A program made the position numbers and the translations under genes. From Bacteriovorax sp. (GTDB taxonomy: Bacteria; Bdellovibrionota; Bacteriovoracia; Bacteriovoracales; Bacteriovoracaceae): a DNA stretch of 64,000 nucleotides. Below, in pieces: positions 8,894-16,042 of the stretch. The stretch's first letter is position 1; every line of letters starts with the position of its first letter. Location: the NCBI GenBank assembly GCA_014377485.1, contig JACMPM010000136.1, positions 34,749 through 98,748 on the forward strand, written 5' to 3'. The notes beneath the pieces are model-generated. The model was not told the DNA's origin, did not search any database, and worked only from the letters and a program-made list of their open reading frames with translations.

Positions 8894-8932
8894 TGCGGCA
8901 TAAAAATGCTCCACTTGTGCATTTTTTCCGCA
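8894..8932 (-). other. Intercistronic hairpin between sufB and sufC
   Basis: In the leftward transcript TGCGGAAAAAATGC pairs with GCATTTTTATGCCGCA across a 9-nt loop, leaving a small bulge. The hairpin begins 3 nt after the sufB stop and no U-run follows it, so it looks more like an mRNA stabiliser or processing site than a terminator. The effect on the relative amounts of SufB and SufCDS is inference. Confidence 0.5.
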
Positions 8933-8934
8933 AA

Positions 8935-10365
8935 CTATCCGATACTATTTTCTAATTTCATTTCTATTAATTTTACGGCCTCAACTGCGAACTCCAGAGG
9001 AAGTTCTTTAAAGACATCTTTGCAAAATCCGTTGACGATCATGGAGATACATTTCTCTTCTGATAATCCACGAGACTTCAAATAGAAAAGTTGGTCTTCA
9101 CTTATTTTTGAAGTAGAAGCTTCGTGTTCTACTACTGCAGTATTGTTTTTGACGTCTATATAAGGAAAAGTATTGGCACTGGCCTTGTCACCAACCAGCA
9201 TCGAATCACATTGAGAATAATTGCGTGCACCTGTTGCACTCGGCATGATTTTTACTAATCCGCGGTAGTTATTTTCTGATTGCTCAGCTGAAATTCCTTT
9301 TGAAATAATAGTTGATTTGGTATTTTTTCCAATATGAACCATCTTGGTTCCAGTATCTGCCTGCATAAAATTATTGGTAAGAGCAACCGAATAAAAAGCT
9401 CCTTCAGATCCATCCCCAATAAGATTGCATGACGGGTATTTCCAGGTAATGGCCGATCCAGCTTCAACTTGTGTCCAGGAAATTTTTGAATGGCGACCGA
9501 CGCAGTTTCCGCGTTTGGTAACAAAATTATAAATTCCGCCTACACCTTTTTTGTCCCCAGAGTACCAGTTTTGAACTGTAGAATATTTTATCTCGGCATT
9601 ATCGTGGGCGATTAGCTCAACGATAGCAGCGTGAAGTTGGTTTTCATCTCGCTGAGGTGCAGTACATCCCTCAAGATAATTTACGAATGAATCGTCTTCG
9701 GCGATGATTAAAGTTCTTTCAAATTGTCCTGTTTCTTTGGCATTTATTCTAAAATAAGTTGAAAGATCCAGTGGGCAACGCACACCTTTTGGAATGTAGA
9801 CAAAAGACCCGTCGGAGAAGACAGCTGCGTTTAATGCTGCGTAAAAATTATCTGAGTAGGGAACAACTGTCCCCAGGTATTTTTTAACAAGCTCAGGATA
9901 CTCTTTAACCGCTTCAGAAATTGAACAAAATATTACACCAACTTTATCGAGCTCTACTTTGTGAGTTGTTGCAATTGAAACTGAATCAAACACCACATCC
10001 ATGGCAACGCCGGAAATTCTTTTTTGCTCGTTAAGCGGAATGCCAAGTTTTGCAAAAGTCGCTAGAAGTTCAGGGTCTATTTCTTCAAGGCTGCCAACTG
10101 GAGTTTCTTTCTTTTTTGGGGCCGAGTAGTAGTATAAATCTTCATAGTCTATTTCTGGAATATTAAGTTTTGCCCAACTCGGGTGCTTCAAAGTTTTCCA
10201 ATGACGAAAAGCCTTTAAGCGGAAATCTAATAACCATTCAGGCTCGTGCTTTTTAGCTGATATCATGCGAACGATTTCTTCACTTAATCCTTTCGGAAAA
10301 ACTTCTGTTTCTATTTCAGTAAAAAAACCATATTTGTAATCGGAATTTAAAATGTCTGTGCTCAT
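8935..10365 (-). CDS. sufB: Fe-S scaffold protein SufB
   Basis: SufB is the main scaffold subunit on which clusters assemble in the SufBC2D complex. The 476-residue length and sequences such as [25 protein letters not shown]-like [19 protein letters not shown], and [20 protein letters not shown] are strongly conserved SufB signatures; the C-terminal [20 protein letters not shown] matches as well. The ATG overlaps the Rrf2 stop by four bases, and its AGGAG Shine-Dalgarno lies inside the end of the regulator gene, so translation of the two is coupled. Gene order and lack of iscU/hscBA nearby point to Suf as the general Fe-S pathway here. Confidence 0.97.
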   Translation of the reverse strand: MSTDILNSDYKYGFFTEIETEVFPKGLSEEIVRMISAKKHEPEWLLDFRLKAFRHWKTLKHPSWAKLNIPEIDYEDLYYYSAPKKKETPVGSLEEIDPELLATFAKLGIPLNEQKRISGVAMDVVFDSVSIATTHKVELDKVGVIFCSISEAVKEYPELVKKYLGTVVPYSDNFYAALNAAVFSDGSFVYIPKGVRCPLDLSTYFRINAKETGQFERTLIIAEDDSFVNYLEGCTAPQRDENQLHAAIVELIAHDNAEIKYSTVQNWYSGDKKGVGGIYNFVTKRGNCVGRHSKISWTQVEAGSAITWKYPSCNLIGDGSEGAFYSVALTNNFMQADTGTKMVHIGKNTKSTIISKGISAEQSENNYRGLVKIMPSATGARNYSQCDSMLVGDKASANTFPYIDVKNNTAVVEHEASTSKISEDQLFYLKSRGLSEEKCISMIVNGFCKDVFKELPLEFAVEAVKLIEMKLENSIG

Positions 10366-10862
10366 AGAGTTTTCTCCTGAGTATTAATAATCAATTGAGC
10401 GTGAATATGCCGGGGATTAAAGTCGGCCCCTTGCAATAGATCGGCGAGTGATAGAGTTTCAAGAAATAGATTGAGCTTGCGATTGAGAAGTTCTATCGGT
10501 GAAACGATATTGCATTTGCCGAAAAGTTCACAGGTGCCTTTATTGGTAATACAAACTCGGCCAACTTCTTTGCCTTCAATCAGACGCACGAGATTCATAT
10601 AAGTAATTTTTGAAAGATCTTTATTGAGAGAGTAGCCGCCTTTAATTCCTTTAACCGATTTTAAGATTTCATGATTGTTCATCAACTGCATAACTTTAGC
10701 GGTGGTATCAAAAGGAGTGTTGAATTCATCACAAATCTCACGAGCTGACGTGAGCGTGATTTGCTCATTACTCTGTCCATTGATTGAAAGAGTGGGAGTT
10801 TTATCCGCCATGAACTTTAGGGCCATCAGGGCGTACTCGACTTTTTTATTAATTTTGAGCAT
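10362..10862 (-). CDS. Rrf2-family regulator of the Suf operon
   Basis: The protein has an N-terminal winged helix ([17 protein letters not shown]) typical of IscR/SufR-type Rrf2 regulators and three spaced cysteines, C-x6-C-x5-C, in [17 protein letters not shown], a likely [2Fe-2S] ligand set. It therefore probably senses Fe-S status and represses suf when clusters are plentiful. The ORF track starts at 10934, but Rrf2 proteins begin at [12 protein letters not shown]; this ATG (10862) has a GAGG ribosome site 5 nt upstream, giving 166 residues. It leads the operon and overlaps sufB. Spacing of the first two cysteines is one residue longer than in E. coli IscR. Confidence 0.92.
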   Translation of the reverse strand: MLKINKKVEYALMALKFMADKTPTLSINGQSNEQITLTSAREICDEFNTPFDTTAKVMQLMNNHEILKSVKGIKGGYSLNKDLSKITYMNLVRLIEGKEVGRVCITNKGTCELFGKCNIVSPIELLNRKLNLFLETLSLADLLQGADFNPRHIHAQLIINTQEKTL

Positions 10863-10962
10863 GTCAGCCTCAATTAAGTTAGTAGTTTCGGGGTCTTTAA
10901 TGTGATAATCCCAAATTAGCTCAATATACGCCAAAAATAAACCTATTTCTTGATAATAGAGG

Positions 10963-10981
10963 AGAAAAGCAATGCTTTTCT
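10963..10981. promoter_or_regulatory. 19-bp palindrome upstream of the rrf2-suf operon
   Basis: AGAAAAGCA-A-TGCTTTTCT is a perfect 9+1+9 inverted repeat in the divergent region between the rrf2-suf operon and the M13-like peptidase gene. It is a good candidate operator for the adjacent Rrf2 protein or another dimeric regulator. It does not match the E. coli IscR consensus in any way I can recognise. No convincing consensus -35/-10 pair could be placed on either strand. Confidence 0.45.
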
Positions 10982-11053
10982 AACGGTTATTCATTGATAT
11001 GACGATAAGTTAGAGGATTTAACTATACATCTCGTCAGGCCAAAGGTTTTACA

Positions 11054-12958
11054 ATGCGCGTCTTCTTAATTTTTATTTGCACTGTGATTTATTTTGCAGA
11101 TGTTCTCGGGAATGAGACCCCTCCATTGAATAGAAAACTGGCCGATGCAATTACTCAATACAATTCATTGCAAAAAGAATTAGATCTCATTTTAAAAAAT
11201 AAAATCCCCGACTGTGCTCCTGGCACTAAAGCTGAAGCAAACACTTTAATGTGTTCTCTAAAGAGTTATTGCACGAGTCCCGATATCCATAAAGATGCTT
11301 CAATAATTTATCAAAACGAAAAAGGTGAAAAAATTTCTAACAGTACTTATTTTGCAGTCAGAGAAAGTGTGAATAGTTGTTTGAGAGAGAAATACTCAGA
11401 TGAGATTAAAGAAAAGCGCGATGCTATGAATACTAAATTAAAGACCGCTCATTTAAAAAAAATAATAGCGGCCAACAAAAAATTAAATTTGCTGGCGGAT
11501 AAATATGGGCAAAGGGCAATTATTCAACAAATCAGTTCTGAAATTTTAACTATGTCTTTGGAAAAAGATTTAAAAGCTGAAGATCCAGATGCTGGATTTG
11601 AATCCCCCGATCGCAGTGAACTAATGACATCCTTAACAACTGCTGAGAAGAGAACTAAGACTTCACTTAATCCTGAAATAAAAAAAACTTTGGTTGAAAT
11701 TGAGTTTTTGAAATATAACCCTCTCTATGTCGAAGAAGTTAAAAAATACGAAAACTCTTTGGTTCCAGATATTGTTTCGAAAAAAGATCTTTTCCAGGAT
11801 TGGAGTTTGCTGAAGTCTGCTAAAGATGCCGGCGGAGCTTCGGCCCTTAAAGCAAACCGGGCAAAATACGCAGAAAAAACACAAGAAGCTTATGCTGTTT
11901 TTGTAGAGACTCAGAATGATATTTTGCAATATTTGGATAAAAAGAAAAATGAATTTAATATTGATAATATCGATAGAATTAAAGACCGCGTAAAAACAAT
12001 TAAATTTAATATTCCCCGATTAACTTCTACGCTAGAAACGCAATGTGAATCACCAAATGCTTTTTATACGGCCATTACTCATACTCTAATTATCTGTCCT
12101 CAATACTTAAATTATCCCAAAATGAGTTTGAGAGAAACGATGGCCCATGAGATTGCTCATAGCTTTGATTCTTGCCATTTATCAGAAAAATTCTTCAAAG
12201 TGAAAGGTCCGGAAATCGTAGAGATTGCTCCTTTTGAAATTGATATTAAGACTACTCCTTCCCTTGGAAATTTTAAAATTCAAAGTGAAGATTCAATATA
12301 TTTGAAGGCCGAAAATAAACAACAAGAAAAGATGCCTTACGCTGAGAATCCATTTTCTAAAACACTGAGCTGTTTAAAAGATCCTTTATCGGTAGGAGCT
12401 GTAGCAGTAGATTTTAAAAATATGAAAATTAATGCGCAGAAATCAATAGATGAGTTAACTAAACTTGGACAAAACAATCCACAAAATAACAAAGCCAGAA
12501 AATTAAATTTTTTTCTTGAAAATGGCCCGGAATATTTTAGTTTTTTTGAAGGGTGTAATAACCCGACTGATGCAGATACGTTGGGAAGAAGCCAAATGCA
12601 AGAAGCATTTGCTGATAAAATTGCCTCTGAAATTGTCGCTTTAGATATAAAAAAATTAAATGGTGTTGACGCTCAAAAGAAAATTTTAGAAATTGCTCTT
12701 GGCTACGATAATATTTGCGCTAACGAATCTGATTCTGAAATTAAACTTCGGGCATTTGCCATAAAAGAAGGTTGTAGCGACTTCTTGGAAAACATGGAAA
12801 AGGAGAAAAGAATTTTAGCAACTCTTCTTGTTGTTGATCCTAAATTTGACTCGCATCCATTAACTCCTAAAAGAATTGAAAAGAGCATCCTGGCTCAACC
12901 CGACACTCGAAAAGCTCTCAATTGCAAAGAAGATCCAGGAGTAAAGTATTGTGAATAA
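11054..12958 (+). CDS. Secreted M13-like zinc metallopeptidase
   Basis: This 634-residue exported protein has a signal peptide (MRVFLIFICTVIYFADVLG) and a zinc-binding HEIAH motif at residues 365-369, in the context MAHEIAHSFD, which resembles the neprilysin (M13) HEIxHxFD signature. A second motif ExxAD (EAFAD, Glu517/Asp521) matches the third zinc ligand and its partner in M13, and the C-terminal SHPLTPKRIEKSI with ALNC also recalls that family. The N-terminal half is helical and cysteine-containing and is not recognisable. It likely acts in the periplasm or outside the cell. An AAAGG ribosome site precedes the ATG, and the next gene overlaps by 8 bases. Confidence 0.75.
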   Translation: MRVFLIFICTVIYFADVLGNETPPLNRKLADAITQYNSLQKELDLILKNKIPDCAPGTKAEANTLMCSLKSYCTSPDIHKDASIIYQNEKGEKISNSTYFAVRESVNSCLREKYSDEIKEKRDAMNTKLKTAHLKKIIAANKKLNLLADKYGQRAIIQQISSEILTMSLEKDLKAEDPDAGFESPDRSELMTSLTTAEKRTKTSLNPEIKKTLVEIEFLKYNPLYVEEVKKYENSLVPDIVSKKDLFQDWSLLKSAKDAGGASALKANRAKYAEKTQEAYAVFVETQNDILQYLDKKKNEFNIDNIDRIKDRVKTIKFNIPRLTSTLETQCESPNAFYTAITHTLIICPQYLNYPKMSLRETMAHEIAHSFDSCHLSEKFFKVKGPEIVEIAPFEIDIKTTPSLGNFKIQSEDSIYLKAENKQQEKMPYAENPFSKTLSCLKDPLSVGAVAVDFKNMKINAQKSIDELTKLGQNNPQNNKARKLNFFLENGPEYFSFFEGCNNPTDADTLGRSQMQEAFADKIASEIVALDIKKLNGVDAQKKILEIALGYDNICANESDSEIKLRAFAIKEGCSDFLENMEKEKRILATLLVVDPKFDSHPLTPKRIEKSILAQPDTRKALNCKEDPGVKYCE

Positions 12959-13340
12959 AATAATACCCATTTTAATATCTTTGTTTGTGGCCGATCTAAC
13001 TTTTGCGGAAGTAGATCAGGAAACGGTAATTGTCCTTCTTGCAATCAATCAACGGGGAGTTGAAGTCAAAAGAGAAGTAGTCATCATTAATAATTCCTCA
13101 GTGATTGTTAATAAAGAAAAGTTAAGTCCGGTGGAAATAATTACTCAATCTAATAATATTAAAAAAATAAACCATTTTTTACCCAATGATAAATTCTCGC
13201 AATGTGAGAGTGGAACTTTTAAGCATATCTATAAAAAAGGTCTGGTGCAAAAAGAAGAACTTGGCTGTTTAAGCAGTATGAGATTTAATCAACTTGAAAA
13301 AAGTTTTAAAGGTCTAAAGAAAGATCGAGTGACAGAGTAA
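12951..13340 (+). CDS. Small secreted protein of unknown function
   Basis: The 129-residue product starts with a signal peptide (MNKIIPILISLFVADLTFA) and continues as a mostly beta-strand sequence with two cysteines (SQCESG and LGCLSS) that could form a disulfide in the periplasm. No family is recognised. The start lies within the end of the M13-like peptidase gene (8-base overlap), so the two are probably translated together; an inhibitor, chaperone or accessory role for the peptidase is possible but not shown by the sequence. Confidence 0.65.
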   Translation: MNKIIPILISLFVADLTFAEVDQETVIVLLAINQRGVEVKREVVIINNSSVIVNKEKLSPVEIITQSNNIKKINHFLPNDKFSQCESGTFKHIYKKGLVQKEELGCLSSMRFNQLEKSFKGLKKDRVTE

Positions 13341-13350
13341 AGGAAATGAG

Positions 13351-14253
13351 ATGCATATTGTAGGCGAACTTAAAGATCATAGGATGGTTGAGGAAATACT
13401 CAGGGGCTTAAAAAAAATTGGTATAGAGGCCGAGAGCCATTACAACTCTGAGCATGAAATCTATATTATTACGCTTCCTTCGGATGAGAATTTAGCGCAA
13501 GCGAGAGATTTTTATCGTGTAAGACTCGGGTTTAAAAAACCTATTGGCGTTGATCCCGAATGGGTAAAAATTAAAACACTGCCAAGAGGTGAAGCAACTT
13601 TTATCATGATCATCATTTCGGTAGTTGTTTACCTGTTGAGTTTCTCCAATATGGGAGAGGGTCTATACAACTCACTATATATAGGAAAAGTTGATAGCAG
13701 TTTATTCAATGAAATACTTCACGGCCAAATTTGGCGGTTAATTACTCCAATATTTGTACATTTAAGCATCCTTCATATTCTCTTTAATATGTTGTGGTTT
13801 AAGGATCTTGGATATTTAATCGAATATAACTTTGGAAAAAACTTTTTACTTATATTCGTACTCGTCAGCGGACTCTTTTCAAATCTACTTCAATATCTTG
13901 TCAGCGGCCCTCAATTTGGAGGAATGTCTGGCGTCCTGTATGCCATGCTGGCCTTTATCTGGGTCCATAAAAAAATTAAAAATGACTTTGAATACTCGTT
14001 GCCTCGCTTTGATATTGGAATGATGATTGGCTGGTTTTTTGTTTGCCTCACTGGAATGCTGGGACCCATTGCCAATACTGCTCATGGTGGAGGGATAGTG
14101 GTTGGGATATTGGCTGCCGTGGCTCTCAATTTTAAATGGGAAAAAATGCGGTTCAAATTTTTCTCATTGGCACTCTTCTTTTTGATTTTCACGCTAGCTG
14201 TTGAAGGGTATAAGCTAAAAGGGCGCTACTATTTTTTACTTTGGTTACAATAA
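13351..14253 (+). CDS. Rhomboid-family intramembrane serine protease
   Basis: Rhomboids cut transmembrane segments of membrane proteins within the bilayer. The 300-residue product has a cytoplasmic N-terminal domain (residues 1-75, GlpG-like), then about six or seven membrane helices. The conserved GQIWRLITPIFVHLSILHILFN segment, split here as HLSILHILFN, forms helices 1-2, the nucleophile is Ser193 in GGMSGVLYA, and the catalytic histidine is His245 in NTAHGGG. Both catalytic residues are present, so it should be active. An AAGGA ribosome site supports the ATG. It lies in an operon of secreted proteins, suggesting an envelope quality-control or shedding role. Confidence 0.93.
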   Translation: MHIVGELKDHRMVEEILRGLKKIGIEAESHYNSEHEIYIITLPSDENLAQARDFYRVRLGFKKPIGVDPEWVKIKTLPRGEATFIMIIISVVVYLLSFSNMGEGLYNSLYIGKVDSSLFNEILHGQIWRLITPIFVHLSILHILFNMLWFKDLGYLIEYNFGKNFLLIFVLVSGLFSNLLQYLVSGPQFGGMSGVLYAMLAFIWVHKKIKNDFEYSLPRFDIGMMIGWFFVCLTGMLGPIANTAHGGGIVVGILAAVALNFKWEKMRFKFFSLALFFLIFTLAVEGYKLKGRYYFLLWLQ

Positions 14254-14272
14254 GGACATAAGGACAGGCAAA

Positions 14273-14506
14273 ATGGAAAAAAAAGATCTAAATACAATGC
14301 TTTCAAGTTTCAGTTTAAAAACAGCTAAACAAATGAGAACAGTTAGAAACAATCTCAATAACCGCATCACTTCTTTTGAAGCAGAAATGAAAGTAGGAAA
14401 ATCACTTCCGGCCTTATCTGCAAGTCATATGCTTCATGGATTTGATTTGAAGGACTGTCGTATTCTTCTTGAAGCCGCCAAAAAAGTTATAAAAACTCAA
14501 AAATAA
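14273..14506 (+). CDS. Small cytoplasmic protein of unknown function
   Basis: This 77-residue product has no signal peptide or membrane segment and is predicted to be helical (KQMRTVRNNLNNRITSF), with a basic C-terminus (AAKKVIKTQK). No family is recognised. An AGGACAGG ribosome site lies just before the ATG, the gap from the rhomboid gene is only 19 nt, and its TAA shares one base with the ATG of the next gene, so it is an expressed part of the operon. Confidence 0.65.
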   Translation: MEKKDLNTMLSSFSLKTAKQMRTVRNNLNNRITSFEAEMKVGKSLPALSASHMLHGFDLKDCRILLEAAKKVIKTQK

Positions 14507-14844
14507 TGAAATATTTTTTTCTTCTTTTTTTAGTCTCAATGAATTCTTTTGCTGAGACAGAGGCAGAGAAATTTGTTCAGTCTCGTAAAACTGATTATCA
14601 AATCGATTGGCAGTATAAAGCGGGACAATATTTAATCTATGATTGTGAAAGAAGTCATTATGCCTGCGTCGATCAAGACGGATATAGTAATTGTGGAGAA
14701 GAAAGAAGTTTTGCCATAGAAAAAAAAGCGAGCAGTTATCCATGCGCTCCCCTATCTAAGTTCGCCAATAAAAAATCTTGTGTGGAAAAAAATTATAAGA
14801 TCGTGGATATTAATGCGCCTAGAAGGTTCTGTTACCCCAATTAA
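14506..14844 (+). CDS. Small cysteine-rich secreted protein
   Basis: The 112-residue product begins with a signal peptide (MKYFFLLFLVSMNSFA) and carries seven cysteines in the ~95-residue mature part (for example YDCERSHYACVDQDGY and YPCAPLSKF), suggesting several disulfide bonds in the periplasm or outside the cell. No family is recognised. It is the last gene of the rightward peptidase/rhomboid operon, its start overlapping the previous stop by one base, and it converges on the GNAT gene with only five bases between the stops. Confidence 0.65.
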   Translation: MKYFFLLFLVSMNSFAETEAEKFVQSRKTDYQIDWQYKAGQYLIYDCERSHYACVDQDGYSNCGEERSFAIEKKASSYPCAPLSKFANKKSCVEKNYKIVDINAPRRFCYPN

Positions 14845-14849
14845 CTGGC

Positions 14850-15290
14850 TTATATCTGCTTGTACATTAAAACATGAGGACCGATATTTTCGATCTCAAA
14901 AACCTCATTGCTTTGTTTTTTAAAGCCAACTTTCTCATAATAGCCAATCGCTGATTCGCGGGCGTTACACCATAAAAGTGTACAGAAGTTTTGCTTGATA
15001 ATTGGAAAGGCAGTGGTTAATAGCTCAGAACTTAAACCTTGGCTTTGATTTTCAGGAAGTGTGGCCATGCCTCTGAGTTGGTATTGGTGCAGGTCTTCGA
15101 AGATTGGATTACGCTCATAAAAAAATGAAGCTACACTTACTAGCTTTGAATCTTTGAAAGCTCCTAAATGAAAAGAAATATCTTCATCATCATCATTTTC
15201 AAATTTTGCTTTTTTAAGTTCGTGCGTTGGAACCAAAACTTGTTGGCGAATAGGGTATGTGTCTTGTGCGCTAATTCTTAAAACTTTCAT
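14850..15290 (-). CDS. GNAT-family N-acetyltransferase
   Basis: The product shows the GNAT fold: a central strand LRGMATLPENQSQGLSSELL, which includes the acetyl-CoA-binding loop QSQGLSS (a Q/R-x-x-G-x-G/A variant), followed by LLWCNARESAIGYYEKVGFK, the typical C-terminal motif. The N-terminal IRQQVLVP segment matches a subgroup of small acetyltransferases. The track start is a TTG at 15314; the ATG at 15290 begins the family-like MKVLRISAQDTYPIRQ, giving 146 residues, although neither start has a clear Shine-Dalgarno. The acetyl acceptor is unknown. Confidence 0.85.
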   Translation of the reverse strand: MKVLRISAQDTYPIRQQVLVPTHELKKAKFENDDDEDISFHLGAFKDSKLVSVASFFYERNPIFEDLHQYQLRGMATLPENQSQGLSSELLTTAFPIIKQNFCTLLWCNARESAIGYYEKVGFKKQSNEVFEIENIGPHVLMYKQI

Positions 15291-15348
15291 TAAATTTTTA
15301 TAATATGGAATCAAGTGTTTGTCATTGAAATGTTTTTTCTGACTTGTG

Positions 15349-15951
15349 TTAGTGTCTTAAGCTGCTAGAAATTCTAAATAATATTTCCATCGATAGCTTG
15401 GAAAGGGCCTGAGAGAAAAGTTCAAATATTAAATTGGGTATTCCGGTATCAGGGCCTGCCCATTGGGCATTCGAATAAAATAAACATCTGCCAGCATGAT
15501 CGCTCACATAAATTTTTCCATGCAAATCTTTTAGTATTCCGATGTCAAAAGTGAAGGGGTAAACGCCGGGGGCAGTAATTCTTGGGAGTTTAAAATTGAG
15601 GCGCATATCATAGGGAAGCAGCATATGAGAGAGCACAAAATTAATTTCTTTTTTTTGCTCGTCATAATGGCTTTCTTTTACAAAATGCAAAAAATGACTA
15701 TATTCCTCGTAAAGCGAGAGAGTTTTTAACGCATATGTGCAAGATTTAGGGTGAAGGCCGGCAATTGAGAATTTTAAACTCTGTTCTTTGTTTAGATTTT
15801 GGCTTTTTACTTTTGATTCGGAGAATACTTCACCATTTAAAATATTTTCTTTAATATTTTTTTTATAGGGCAAATTTTCAAACTTTAGCTCTTGAGAACA
15901 GAGCGTATAAGACGTGAAAAAGAGTGTCAGAAAAATTATTTTGTAACGCAT
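15349..15951 (-). CDS. Secreted protein of unknown function
   Basis: The product is an exported protein of about 200 residues with signal peptide MRYKIIFLTLFFTSYTLC. The mature part is beta-rich with two cysteines and has no recognised domain. The ORF track begins nine codons earlier at 15978, but the ATG at 15951 is preceded by an AAAGG ribosome site and immediately opens the signal sequence, so it is preferred. The gene diverges from the topoisomerase operon, leaving ~90 bases for both promoters. Confidence 0.6.
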   Translation of the reverse strand: MRYKIIFLTLFFTSYTLCSQELKFENLPYKKNIKENILNGEVFSESKVKSQNLNKEQSLKFSIAGLHPKSCTYALKTLSLYEEYSHFLHFVKESHYDEQKKEINFVLSHMLLPYDMRLNFKLPRITAPGVYPFTFDIGILKDLHGKIYVSDHAGRCLFYSNAQWAGPDTGIPNLIFELFSQALSKLSMEILFRISSSLRH

Positions 15952-16042
15952 TGTACCTTTTCTATTACCTAGTCCCATCTTTAACCTAACATCAAAGTTA
16001 GAATATTATTTCCCAAAATTAAGTGATTGAAAAGGATGCATA

